Part shown: one piece after another, positions 1 through 7,230 of the stretch
Numbering within the stretch: position 1 is the stretch's first letter
Layout of the letters: every line of letters starts with the position of its first letter
Assembly (NCBI RefSeq): GCF_017488845.2
Contig: NZ_CP083371.1
Coordinates: 992,001-1,056,000, forward strand
DNA length: 64,000 bases
Direction of reading: 5' to 3'
DNA from: Ensifer canadensis
GTDB taxonomy: Bacteria; Pseudomonadota; Alphaproteobacteria; Rhizobiales; Rhizobiaceae
Notes under the pieces: generated by a model
Seen by the model: the letters and a program-made list of their open reading frames with translations, nothing else
Told to the model about the DNA's origin: nothing
The model's database searches: none
Made by a program: the position numbers and the translations under genes

Positions 1-2
1 TG

Positions 3-1502
3 GTTGCCGCCCAGAACGGTCCTGCCGCGACACTTCTTGTCCCGCCTCTTGCGGAAGCCTTAAAGGCGAGTGTTCCGATCGTTGCGCTCGTTCAGGATGT
101 CGAACGCGACCAAACAGACAGAAACGCATTCCAGGATTTCGACCAGATCGCGCTCTTTCAATCCTGCGCCAAATGGGTCCGGCGCGTTCAAGTCCCAGAC
201 CGGATTGACGACTATATCGACGCCGCCTTTACCGCAGCTGCATCCGGCCGCCCGGGGCCAGCAGTCTTGCTCCTACCTGCCGATCTGTTGCGCGCGCCGG
301 CTCAGCCGGCCACCCTTCCGAGATCAAAATGCCTCGGCCGATGGCCACTTGATCGCACGCGTCCCTCTGAAGAAGCCCTCGATGAGGTGGCACGGCGAAT
401 TGCATCGGCGAAGGCGCCTATCATCGTTGCAGGTGGCGGCGTGCATGGCTCAGGCGCCGCAGAAGAGCTGACAGCTTTGCAGCATGAAGCAAGCCTGCCG
501 GTGATAACCACCAATATGGGCAAGGGGGTGGTCGATGAGTTTCATCCATTGTCTGCCGGTGTCCTTGGATCATTGACCGGCCCACGCTCGCTCGGACGTC
601 ACTCGCTGCCTTTGATTGAAGAAGCTGATCTTGTCCTTCTGGTCGGTACGCGAACCAATCAAAATGGAACGGACAACTGGCGCCAAATTCCAACCTCTGC
701 GACAATCGTACATATCGATGTCGATCCGGCAGAGATCGGACGGAATTATGAGGCAATCCGCCTCGTTGGCGACGCCGCGGAAACGCTTTCGGCCCTTCGG
801 GAAGCACTTGGTCGCGTCGACCTTACGCGTCGCAATAATGATCGTGCGCGATTGGAGGAGCGCATCAAAGGCTTCTGGACCGCGTTCGAAAGTGATCGTT
901 TAGACGTTGCAACCGCGACTTCCGGGCCCATCCGTCCGGAAAGAGTGATGGCCGAGCTTCAGTCCCTACTGACCGCTGACATGATGGTCGTCGCCGATGC
1001 CTCCTATTCCTCGATGTGGGTTGTCGGGCAGTTGCGTGCACCAGGCGTCATGCGGTTTATCACGCCTCGCGGTCTCGCAGGACTTGGTTGGGGTGTGCCG
1101 CTCGCGATCGGGGCTAAGGCTGCCCGTCCACAAAGCCCTGTCGTTGCTCTCGTTGGCGATGGCGGCTTCGCCCATAGTTGGGCGGAGCTCGAAACCATGG
1201 TGCGCATGCAACTTCCCGTTCTCATCATCGTTTTGAACAACGGCATCCTTGGTTTCCAAAGGGATGCGGAGACCGTGAAATTCGGCAGATACACGACGGC
1301 ATGCCATTTCGCCGACGTCGACCATGTGCAGATCGCCAAGGCTTGCGGCTGCCCCGCGGTCCGCGTTGAAGATCCTTGTGATCTGGCCGATCTGCTCAAA
1401 AGCAGCATCAATGCTGAGGGACCAATGTTGATTGAGGTCATGACAGACCCGGAAGCACATCCTCCTCTTTCTCTCTTTGCCAATATGGATGCGGCAGCAT
1501 GA
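3..1502 (+). CDS. Thiamine-diphosphate-dependent enzyme, acetolactate synthase-like (5' end outside window)
   Basis: The reading frame is open from base 3, so the gene starts upstream of the window; about 500 codons are visible. The order is that of the acetolactate synthase/benzoylformate decarboxylase superfamily. The end of the pyrimidine-binding domain comes first, then a central domain starting near IVAGGGVHGSGAAEE. The ThDP/Mg-binding domain has GDGGFAHSWAELE followed about 20 residues later by LNNGILGFQRD, the classic GDG...NN motif. Such enzymes decarboxylate or ligate 2-oxo acids. The substrate cannot be told from the sequence, and no small regulatory subunit (ilvH) follows, so a catabolic or specialised role is more likely than valine/isoleucine synthesis. 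It overlaps the dehydrogenase gene by 4 bases (ATGA), which points to one operon and linked chemistry. Confidence 0.85.
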   Translation, partial: VAAQNGPAATLLVPPLAEALKASVPIVALVQDVERDQTDRNAFQDFDQIALFQSCAKWVRRVQVPDRIDDYIDAAFTAAASGRPGPAVLLLPADLLRAPAQPATLPRSKCLGRWPLDRTRPSEEALDEVARRIASAKAPIIVAGGGVHGSGAAEELTALQHEASLPVITTNMGKGVVDEFHPLSAGVLGSLTGPRSLGRHSLPLIEEADLVLLVGTRTNQNGTDNWRQIPTSATIVHIDVDPAEIGRNYEAIRLVGDAAETLSALREALGRVDLTRRNNDRARLEERIKGFWTAFESDRLDVATATSGPIRPERVMAELQSLLTADMMVVADASYSSMWVVGQLRAPGVMRFITPRGLAGLGWGVPLAIGAKAARPQSPVVALVGDGGFAHSWAELETMVRMQLPVLIIVLNNGILGFQRDAETVKFGRYTTACHFADVDHVQIAKACGCPAVRVEDPCDLADLLKSSINAEGPMLIEVMTDPEAHPPLSLFANMDAAA

Positions 1503-2275
1503 CAAATCGCCAAACGGAAAGGATCGCCGTGGTGACCGGCGGCACGACAGGTATTGGGCTGGCAACAGCCCAATACCTTCTCGCACGCGGCCACCGGGTT
1601 GCGATCTTCGGTCAAAACGAAGGGCATGTGCGAAACGCCAAGGACGATCTTACCCGTGAATTTGGTGCTGAGCGCCTGTTCGCGCGCACCGTTGATCTCG
1701 TGCAACCACCTCAGATCACCGCATTCTTTCGTGAGCTCGAGCAAAGCTGGGGAAGTGCTGGTGTTCTCGTTTGCAATGCCGGGGTCTCGCCGAAGGGTGT
1801 CGACGGTCCGTCCCCCTTCGATGAGGTCGACCTTAAAGAGTGGAACTCAGTTCTTTCGGTCAATCTAACCGGTGCAATGTTGTGCTGCCAGGCGGTGTTG
1901 CCAGGCATGGTCCGGCATGGATTCGGACGCATCGTGTTCGTTGGTTCGATCGCCGGGCGAACGCTTCCCCGCATCGCCGGTAGCGCTTACGTAACCTCTA
2001 AGGCAGCAATGGCTGGTCTCGCGCGTTCGCTTGTCTGGCCTTATGGCGCCCACGGCGTCACAGCCAACGTCGTTGCTCCGGGCAGAATTGCGACCGCCAT
2101 GGCCGGTGCTATCAGCGCCCCAACCAATCAGGCGGCTATTGCGCGCATTCCCGCTGGCCGAATGGGCGTCCCGAACGAAGTTGCCGCTGCCATAGGCTTT
2201 CTCGCCGGCGATGAAGCCGCCTTCGTCAACGGGGCAATCTTGGATGTCAATGGCGGCGAGTACGCGCCAGCGTGA
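1499..2275 (+). CDS. Short-chain dehydrogenase/reductase (SDR), classical FabG-like
   Basis: The 258-residue protein has the length of a classical SDR. It shows the Rossmann cofactor motif TGGTTGIGLATA near the N-terminus, the NAG motif (CNAGVSPKG), the catalytic Ser in FVGSIAG, the YVTSKAA active-site Tyr-x-x-x-Lys, and a C-terminal region ending GAILDVNGGEYA that is typical of the family. It should oxidise or reduce a hydroxyl/keto group with NAD(P)(H). The start overlaps the stop of the upstream ThDP-enzyme gene (ATGA), so the two are probably translationally coupled and may act in sequence, for example on the acyloin or keto product of the first enzyme (inference). The substrate is unknown. 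Confidence 0.9.
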   Translation: MTNRQTERIAVVTGGTTGIGLATAQYLLARGHRVAIFGQNEGHVRNAKDDLTREFGAERLFARTVDLVQPPQITAFFRELEQSWGSAGVLVCNAGVSPKGVDGPSPFDEVDLKEWNSVLSVNLTGAMLCCQAVLPGMVRHGFGRIVFVGSIAGRTLPRIAGSAYVTSKAAMAGLARSLVWPYGAHGVTANVVAPGRIATAMAGAISAPTNQAAIARIPAGRMGVPNEVAAAIGFLAGDEAAFVNGAILDVNGGEYAPA

Positions 2276-2310
2276 GGCTGAAGTTGAGCGTTTTCCGCAA
2301 AGGAGGATAG

Positions 2311-3006
2311 ATGAACGGGCGAATAGTTATCCATACCGAAGACGCGGAGCTTTACCTGCTTCTTAAACACATCCTCACGCTTGAAGGTTTCTCGGCCCAA
2401 AACACCAACCGTTTGACCGAGCTGCTGAGCCGTGTTCATCTTGCCCCACCGCTAGCGGTCATTGTCGACTGCTCTGATCCCGACATGAATGCATCTGCCG
2501 TCTGCGCCCGCATCAGGGCCAACACAAAGCCTGAGGCAAAGGTTGTGTCTCTCGTGAATACGGCGAACGGCGGCGACGGTCATCACCTGGCCGCGTCAAC
2601 CGTGGACTGCATCATACACCGTCCGTTCAATCCGGAGCGGTTGCTTGCATTTCTGCGCGGTTTGCGCGCCGATGTGGCGGCGCAATCCAGCACGCAAACA
2701 CCAACGATACTGCGTTACGCCGACATCGAAATGAACCTCGGTCGGCTTCGCGTCGAGCGAGACGGCCACCCGGTCCTTCTGTCGGCACTCCAGTTTCGTC
2801 TGTTGCTGTGCCTGATGCGGGCTCCCGACGTTGTCCATACCCGCGATGACCTAATTGCCGCTGCTTGGCCACCCGATGCAGAGGTCGAACCGCGAACCGT
2901 TGATATTCACATTGGACATATAAGACGAGCAATGAAGCGGGCGGGGGCTGATGTCATTCGAACCGTTCGCTCTGTCGGGTACGCGCTTTACCTGCCATCG
3001 CATTGA
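2311..3006 (+). CDS. Orphan PhoB/OmpR-type response regulator with atypical receiver
   Basis: The 231-residue protein has an N-terminal receiver-like domain (about 1-125) and a C-terminal winged-helix DNA-binding domain (about 135-228) with TRDDLIAAAWPPD and VDIHIGHIRRAMKR, typical of PhoB-class regulators. The receiver keeps an Asp in VIVDCSD and acidic residues near the first strand (TEDAE). The usual KP near its end is HRP, so the conserved lysine is missing and phosphorylation control is doubtful. No histidine kinase is next to it. A strong Shine-Dalgarno (AAAGGAGG) precedes the ATG. A 12-codon frame from GTG 2272 overlaps the stop of the dehydrogenase and ends directly before this ATG, which may couple them. 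It resembles the regulator at 7227-7955 (YLLLxHIL, AWPP and HIGH motifs). Confidence 0.85.
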   Translation: MNGRIVIHTEDAELYLLLKHILTLEGFSAQNTNRLTELLSRVHLAPPLAVIVDCSDPDMNASAVCARIRANTKPEAKVVSLVNTANGGDGHHLAASTVDCIIHRPFNPERLLAFLRGLRADVAAQSSTQTPTILRYADIEMNLGRLRVERDGHPVLLSALQFRLLLCLMRAPDVVHTRDDLIAAAWPPDAEVEPRTVDIHIGHIRRAMKRAGADVIRTVRSVGYALYLPSH

Positions 3007-3039
3007 CTGAGCGGATTTAATGGCTTTGCAGAACTCTTC

Positions 3040-3345
3040 CTATTTGTGATCTTCGGCCGGCGAATCCAGGCGTGATTTCGGGACGAACCCCAACGTGAAT
3101 CCAAAGAGCCGCCCGATCTTGGCAACCGTGTCGACAGTCGGATTTGCTTTCCCGGTTTCAATCTCAGCGACTTGTCTGCGCGTGATGCCAGTCAGTTCCG
3201 AAAATTGTTTTTGGTTCAAACCAAGTGCCCTTCGGATCTCAGAAACAGCCTGGGGAAGTCGCAGATCCCCAGCCGCCGCTCTTTCAGCCAGGCGCCGTCT
3301 CAATTCCCTCGTTTCTTCCTTGGTGGGTTTCTTCCATCGAGGCAT
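3040..3345 (-). CDS. XRE-family HTH protein, probable HipB-like antitoxin
   Basis: The 101-residue protein has a helix-turn-helix of the Cro/CI type: LGLNQKQFSELTGITRRQ then VAEIETGKANPTVDTVAKIGRLFGF. Its Arg/Lys-rich N-terminus (MPRWKKPTKEETRELRR) marks the natural start; the frame stays open upstream but that part overlaps the hipA-like gene. It lies 4 bases downstream of the HipA-like gene on the same strand, so the two form one transcript. In the classical hip system the antitoxin represses the operon and holds the kinase inactive. Here the antitoxin gene is second, which is unusual for hipBA. The antitoxin role is inferred from the pairing. Confidence 0.8.
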   Translation of the reverse strand: MPRWKKPTKEETRELRRRLAERAAAGDLRLPQAVSEIRRALGLNQKQFSELTGITRRQVAEIETGKANPTVDTVAKIGRLFGFTLGFVPKSRLDSPAEDHK

Positions 3346-3349
3346 ATTC

Positions 3350-4687
3350 TCACACCCCCGGCGCTGAAGCGGCTGCGTCCAGCACCTTTCCAACAAGCTC
3401 GGCGCACCCTGACATTGCGAAATCCACGACTTCCGCGGGCACTCCCATTGCCAGCGATATTTTCGGTGCGTTGGCAAGTCGCTCTGCAAACGTCGCCATC
3501 TCCTCAAGAAGCGCGGCCGCTGCTCTCTCGTCCTCCATGAAAACTGCACGGCAGACCTGCCACCAATCAGGATCGCTGTCGCGGTGTGTGTCGCGCATCA
3601 CTCCCCATCTCGTCGATCTGGCGATGCCTTCGATCGCAAGACGCATCGGCGCGAAATCGAACAGCGGCGCAAGAGTGATGCCTCCACCAGGGGTCTTGCG
3701 CAGAGCGGTGTTCCGTCCATGGTTGTCAGGATTGCCCATCGCTCTATTGGTGAGATCGCGTTTCGCGTATTCCACGATATCGATAAATGGTTGGTCCGAA
3801 TGGCGCTTCAAGACATTCACATAGTCTTCGTGGTCGGCGTTGTGTCCGAACTGCGCGACGCCAATGCTAGAAACCATGCTTTCCCGGCCGAAGCGGCATA
3901 GCAGCCCTCCTTGGATCTCCCGATCAAAGCGCGGGATCATCAACACCCCTTGCTCATAGGCCGAGACTTCATGAACCCGCAGGCCGAGCTCTTTGGCAAC
4001 GCGCGAATAGCCGGATTCCGCCTCCAGGATCAGCCGATCGCGTTCGTTGCTGCTCCTGAGTAGTTTTACGATTACGTGTCGGATGGCTTCGTCGTCCTTC
4101 ACAAACGCGTCTGGATAATAGAGACCATCGACCGCTTGTGTTAGAGCGACCTTCGGCCATTCGCCTTGCAGGCCGCTCGATCCTGAGGCGATCATGCCGA
4201 ACCGGTCGACGACTTCGATGAATTTTTCGCTGCGATTGAAGATGTCGTCTTCAGTGACCCCAGTGCGCGTCACGTTCTTAAGTCGTTCCCGTTCAGCCTC
4301 CGCTGCCTGCTTGATGCGGACGTTGCCCACCGGGCTGCCCGCTGCTCTCAGAAGGAGTGGGAGGTCGGATTCACGGTCATCCACACGCAGCCCAAGGTGC
4401 TCCGCGAGCTTACGTCGCGCGTGCCCCTGTGGCATGAGGTCTAGTAGGAAAGGAGGCCAAGTCGCCAGATATCGACTCTCAAGGTCTACAGGGAACCTGA
4501 CAGACATGGCTCTGGCGTCGCCTACCTCACCGTTGGCACTATAATCTGCGGCGGCGAAATTGGCGAAATAGTCGATGTCATACTCAACGATCGACGGCCC
4601 CCGATAACCAAGCTGGGCGTCGAGGATCTCAATTGTGCCGCATTCGCGCCAGTCGCTTCTCCAGAATGCTTCGACAGTCAAACGCAT
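3350..4687 (-). CDS. hipA: HipA-family serine/threonine kinase toxin
   Basis: The 445-residue protein has the HipA fold order: an N-terminal HipA-like region, then GMIASGSSGLQGEWPK (Gly/Ser-rich loop near residue 165), a catalytic loop RDLTNRAMGNPDNHGRNTALR (about 315-335), and a metal-binding FDFAPM motif. E. coli HipA phosphorylates glutamyl-tRNA synthetase and triggers persistence; the target here is unknown. A good Shine-Dalgarno (AAAGGGGA on the minus strand) lies just upstream of the ATG. The following XRE gene (3040-3345) is the likely antitoxin. On a plasmid such a pair would favour maintenance (inference). Confidence 0.85.
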   Translation of the reverse strand: MRLTVEAFWRSDWRECGTIEILDAQLGYRGPSIVEYDIDYFANFAAADYSANGEVGDARAMSVRFPVDLESRYLATWPPFLLDLMPQGHARRKLAEHLGLRVDDRESDLPLLLRAAGSPVGNVRIKQAAEAERERLKNVTRTGVTEDDIFNRSEKFIEVVDRFGMIASGSSGLQGEWPKVALTQAVDGLYYPDAFVKDDEAIRHVIVKLLRSSNERDRLILEAESGYSRVAKELGLRVHEVSAYEQGVLMIPRFDREIQGGLLCRFGRESMVSSIGVAQFGHNADHEDYVNVLKRHSDQPFIDIVEYAKRDLTNRAMGNPDNHGRNTALRKTPGGGITLAPLFDFAPMRLAIEGIARSTRWGVMRDTHRDSDPDWWQVCRAVFMEDERAAAALLEEMATFAERLANAPKISLAMGVPAEVVDFAMSGCAELVGKVLDAAASAPGV

Positions 4688-4696
4688 TTAATAATC

Positions 4697-4707
4697 CCCT
4701 TTAAGGG
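4697..4707. promoter_or_regulatory. Inverted repeat overlapping the hipA ribosome binding site, candidate antitoxin operator
   Basis: CCCTT-T-AAGGG is an 11-base dyad lying 10-20 bases upstream of the hipA start codon. It overlaps the Shine-Dalgarno and is followed by an AT-rich stretch (ATATTAATA) that could be the -10 region. HipB-type antitoxins repress their own operon through such dyads. Only one copy was seen, so this is a modest prediction. Confidence 0.35.
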
Positions 4708-4854
4708 ATATATTAATAGAGCTTTCGGCTTTTTCCAACCCATCAAAAGGGTCTGTTGTTTTGGTCGAGATTTTACTGCGGAGAGGGACTGAACACAGAA
4801 TTCGACTCTGTCGAGCGTCCACGATGCGCACCTTGCGTGGCGTGCACACCTTGA

Positions 4855-5010
4855 GATGTCTCAGCGTTGAGAATACGCCAAACCAGAACTTGGAGTTATC
4901 GCCACGCACCTCAGTTCAGGCATCCAGGGCGCAATGAGCGGCGGTTGTCGCGGTCTGCGGCCATAGAGAACAACTGCGGCGGCGACATCCTCCTCTGGCG
5001 CCAAGTCCCT
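4855..5010 (-). pseudogene. Decayed duplicate of the small gene at 6626-6859
   Basis: Read on the minus strand, this stretch matches the coding sequence at 6626-6859 almost codon for codon (EEDVAAAVVLYG.PQ, then AHCALDA, then DNSKFWFGVFSTL). It carries two lesions. One base is missing near 4960 in the Gly codon of LYGPQ. The Trp codon after ALDA has become TGA (minus strand, 4916-4918). The last part falls in an open frame reaching 4688, but that frame looks accidental. This is a duplicated and inactivated copy. Confidence 0.75.
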
Positions 5011-5144
5011 CGCTCCTTGCGGGCACAGGGCGATTTTGACGCCACAATTATGCAGCTTCTCCCCATTGATCGTAGCACGCGCAGCCGTTCATCGCGGTTC
5101 AGGCCAACTAGTTCAGTGTGATAGCCAGTTAGGAGGAGTTTGCG

Positions 5145-5459
5145 ATGAAAAAGCTCTTATCCGCCCTCGCAGCGATTGGCTTAGCTGCGTCTTTCGCCTT
5201 ACCGCTAAGCGCCGCTCCGATTTTCGTGCCAAAACCCGAACAAGTACAGACCAGCACTGTCGAACAGGTCAGCCAGTGGCGTCATCGTCAATGGCGCGCG
5301 GATCGTCGGTGGGATCGCCGCTGGGATAGACGGCACGCTTGGCTTTCCTGCGGTTACTACGGCAGGTGCTACCCGCGCCATTACGGGTACTACGACGGCT
5401 ACCGCGACCATTATCGCTACCAGCGTCGATCGGGCGTCACAATCTACTTTAATTTCTAG
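5145..5459 (+). CDS. Small secreted Arg/Tyr-rich protein
   Basis: The 104-residue protein has a clear Sec signal peptide (MKKLLSALAAIGLAASF..., cleavage probably after PLSAA near residue 24). The mature part is very rich in Arg, Trp, Tyr and His (RHRQWRADRRWDRRWDRR, then HYGYYDGYRDHYRYQRR). The Shine-Dalgarno TAGGAGGAG sits upstream of the ATG. Many small exported rhizobial proteins have this composition (for example BA14K-like proteins), but I do not see the core motif of that family and assign no function. It stands alone, with its own upstream region. Confidence 0.65.
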   Translation: MKKLLSALAAIGLAASFALPLSAAPIFVPKPEQVQTSTVEQVSQWRHRQWRADRRWDRRWDRRHAWLSCGYYGRCYPRHYGYYDGYRDHYRYQRRSGVTIYFNF

Positions 5460-5652
5460 CGGGCTAGCGCGCACAGTACTGCGGCACGTCAATGCACCGA
5501 CCCCGCGCGTCGTTGTGCGGCACACATATCGCTCGCCTTGCTCGAGAAAAAAGCCGACGAAGTGAGAATCCTAGAACCGGTCGACAGACGCCCGATCCTC
5601 TTCTCATCGTCACCGTCGAACCAACCCTTTAAGTCTGTTGCAATCGGCATAG

Positions 5653-5671
5653 ATCCTCCTTGCAGGAGGAT
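5653..5671 (+). promoter_or_regulatory. Perfect hairpin that buries the Shine-Dalgarno of the 27-codon ORF
   Basis: ATCCTCCT-TGC-AGGAGGAT is an 8-bp perfect inverted repeat with a 3-base loop. The right arm contains the AGGAGG Shine-Dalgarno placed 7 bases before the ATG at 5677. If transcribed, the folded form would block ribosome access and could act as a thermosensor-like or protein-controlled switch (inference). Confidence 0.5.
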
Positions 5672-5676
5672 GCGCG

Positions 5677-5760
5677 ATGTCAGAAGAATGGCCGATGTAT
5701 GTTTTGCAGTGCGTTGTTGTGATCGGCCTCGTAGGAGCTCTGTTCATCAGGGCAGACTAA
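5677..5760 (+). CDS. 27-residue single-pass membrane peptide
   Basis: The ORF runs ATG 5677 to TAA 5760. The peptide has a short acidic N-terminus (MSEEWPMY), a hydrophobic stretch VLQCVVVIGLVGALFI that could span the membrane, and a short end with one Arg and one Asp. The support is an ideal ribosome binding site (AGGAGG, 7-base spacing) and the hydrophobic pattern. The SD lies inside a hairpin (5653-5671), suggesting translational control. Function unknown; small regulatory membrane peptides and type I toxins have this look. It may also be a chance ORF. Confidence 0.45.
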   Translation: MSEEWPMYVLQCVVVIGLVGALFIRAD

Positions 5761-5796
5761 ACCTCGATAAATACTGCTTCCTGCTTCGACATCTGC

Positions 5797-5985
5797 TCAG
5801 GTCCGCCATTTCGGCGCGCGCTTTGCGTTGTGTAGCAACTCGCGGGCAGTAGCAAAGTGACCGAATAAGTACCTAAGCCTCTTCTCCTCCTCGTAGCAGA
5901 GGCGGTGTTTTTTGCAGAAATCGGTCACTGACCAGACTTTCGTTGCTGCCTCAGCAGCAAGTTTCTCGGTTTCTATACGCTCCAT
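5797..5985 (-). CDS. Small conserved-looking hypothetical protein
   Basis: The 62-residue soluble protein has the core WSVTDFCKKHRLCYEEEKRLRYLFGHFATARELL. The pattern resembles small hypothetical proteins I recall from rhizobial plasmids, without known function. The Shine-Dalgarno GGGAGG precedes the ATG with good spacing (minus strand). Predicted helices and a basic C-terminus (NAKRAPKWRT) would fit a small regulator or nucleic-acid-associated protein, but no motif proves this. Confidence 0.55.
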   Translation of the reverse strand: MERIETEKLAAEAATKVWSVTDFCKKHRLCYEEEKRLRYLFGHFATARELLHNAKRAPKWRT

Positions 5986-6107
5986 GTCGACCTCCCGGCG
6001 ATTTGCCTTCGGCCATCCTACTAAAGTCTAATGTATAAACTAAGACATAGCCACTTTGGGCTATCCCAGTTGTGGCGGCGCGCCTCCTCTCGCAAAACGG
6101 CGATTGA

Positions 6108-6143
6108 GCGGCCGCTCTCCTGTTTACAGGATCGAGCGGCCGC
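6108..6143 (-). terminator. Terminator-like hairpin downstream of the Thr/Pro/Ser-repeat gene
   Basis: GCGGCCGCTC (6108-6117) pairs with GAGCGGCCGC (6134-6143); inside is a second stem CCTG-TTTA-CAGG. On the minus strand the structure is followed, after 9 bases, by GTTTT. It lies 6 bases beyond the stop codon of the gene at 6149-6460, so it is the likely transcription end. Confidence 0.7.
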
Positions 6144-6148
6144 CTTTG

Positions 6149-6460
6149 TTATTGCGCCGGTGTTGTCGTCGACGGCTGGGTGGTTGACGGTTGGGTAGTC
6201 GATGGCTCCGTCGACGGCGTCGTTGTCGATGGCTCGGTAGTGGACGGAGTTGTTGATGGTGCGGTCGTAGTCGGCTCCGTAGTGGATGGAGTCGTGGTGG
6301 ACGGAGTAGTTGTAGACGGCGCTGTTGACGGTTCCGTAGTGGTTGCCGGCGGAGTTGCCGTTTCTGTCGCGGTGTCGTTCGTCCCTGGCATTAGGAACAT
6401 CACCGCCAAGATGATGATCACAACAGCGACGACTAGGCCAATTACGGTATTCCGGTTCAT
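6149..6460 (-). CDS. Membrane-anchored Thr/Pro/Ser-repeat protein
   Basis: The 103-residue protein starts MNRNTVIGLVVAVVIIILAV, an uncleaved membrane anchor, followed by about 75 residues made almost only of Thr, Pro, Ser and Glu in imperfect PSTT/PSTE units. The Shine-Dalgarno (AGGAGGGG) fits the ATG at 6460, and a hairpin terminator follows. Such tails are unstructured and often act as cell-wall or periplasmic spacers. The DNA is a run of GTCGACGG/GTCGATGG-like units, so copy number could change by slippage. An open frame on the opposite strand (6180-6629) only reflects this repeat. Confidence 0.65.
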   Translation of the reverse strand: MNRNTVIGLVVAVVIIILAVMFLMPGTNDTATETATPPATTTEPSTAPSTTTPSTTTPSTTEPTTTAPSTTPSTTEPSTTTPSTEPSTTQPSTTQPSTTTPAQ

Positions 6461-6625
6461 GCAGACCCCTCCTAAGTGTGGCTTTCACTTAGGTACATGG
6501 AGCGCAGCTTGGGGTTTTCAATGTGGGAAGCCAATGCACGACAAGCTTGGGCGGCATTGGTCTAATAGCGGTGAAGGCAAAGGCTCTGCCTCCCTTCACC
6601 TTCCAGCAAACACTTTCCACTCACA

Positions 6626-6859
6626 CTAAGTCGTCTTGCGATCTTTCAGCGTTGAAAATACTCCAAACCAGAATTTGTAGTCATCACTACGCGCCTCAGT
6701 CCAGGCGTCCAGTGCGCAATAAGCGGCGGCTGTCGCGGCCTGCGGTCCATAAAGATCGATTGCGGCGGTGACCGCCTCCTCGGCTCTGAAATTTTTCCAG
6801 ATGCCGTCCTTACCGGCCGTATCGCTGATGCCGGACGATTTAACGAGAATTTTGGACAA
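6626..6859 (-). CDS. Small hypothetical rhizobial protein (77 residues)
   Basis: I place the start at TTG 6859 (SKILVKSS...), because GGGAGA lies just upstream of it and the frame further upstream lacks coding character. The protein has a helical, Ala-rich middle (AEEAVTAAIDLYGPQAATAAAYCALDAW) and ends KFWFGVFSTLKDRK. I know of no function. A decayed second copy lies at 4855-5010, so this gene was duplicated locally and one copy lost. Conservation between the copies of the Trp/Phe-rich end suggests that it is a true protein. Confidence 0.6.
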   Translation of the reverse strand: MSKILVKSSGISDTAGKDGIWKNFRAEEAVTAAIDLYGPQAATAAAYCALDAWTEARSDDYKFWFGVFSTLKDRKTT

Positions 6860-7188
6860 GCTCAATCTCCCTGCTGTCCGGCAGGTGATGTTGATGTTGC
6901 CGGACGTTGGAACTCCGTATCCGTGAGCCACAGAAGCCGCTTGGCGGTTCTTATCGTGTCGTCCCTGGCAACATTATTCGACAACGAACGCTTGTCCTCG
7001 TCGACTATCGATAGCCCTAAGATAGCGGCAAAGCTCAGGCTTTGGCAATCTTTTGTTGCATCAATGATTGCGAACATTATTGCAAAATCCAAACATATAG
7101 CGAAATGCACAGTACAATTTGAGGGGTGCAGCGAGTTGGTGGGTTCTGATAGTAAGTTAGTTTGTGACATCAAAATCATGAGGTAACG
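6860..7188. other. AT-rich intergenic region upstream of the second orphan regulator
   Basis: There is no convincing gene here. From about 6970 to 7190 the sequence is clearly richer in A+T than its surroundings (for example TATAGCGAAATG, AGTAAGTTAGTTTGTGAC), as expected for a promoter region or recently acquired DNA. It probably drives the leader ORF and regulator that follow. Confidence 0.4.
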
Positions 7189-7230
7189 ATGAAACGCCAG
7201 CGAAGAACAGCCGCGGAGGCTGCGCAATGA
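7189..7230 (+). CDS. 13-codon leader ORF coupled to the regulator gene
   Basis: The ORF encodes MKRQRRTAAEAAQ and stops at TGA 7228-7230, which overlaps the ATG of the regulator at 7227 (ATGA). GAGG lies 5 bases before its ATG. The arrangement would couple translation of the regulator to that of the leader. Arg/Lys codons make up 5 of the first 6 after Met, including CGC, CGA and AGA, so stalling-type control is conceivable (inference). Confidence 0.4.
   Translation: MKRQRRTAAEAAQ

Noticed and set aside
4688..4909. Open frame of 73 codons on the minus strand upstream of hipA
   Set aside because: Its start is the tail of a decayed gene copy (4855-5010), and the rest has no coding character or ribosome binding site.
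6170..6350. Possible CRISPR-like repeats
   Set aside because: The units are short, irregular, without spacers, and keep the reading frame of a low-complexity protein.
6180..6629. Val/Gly/Asp-rich 149-codon frame on the plus strand
   Set aside because: It is the opposite strand of the Thr/Pro/Ser-repeat gene, which has the SD, membrane anchor and terminator.
6862..7227. 121-codon minus-strand frame across the AT-rich region
   Set aside because: No SD, odd composition, and it covers the likely promoter of the regulator.
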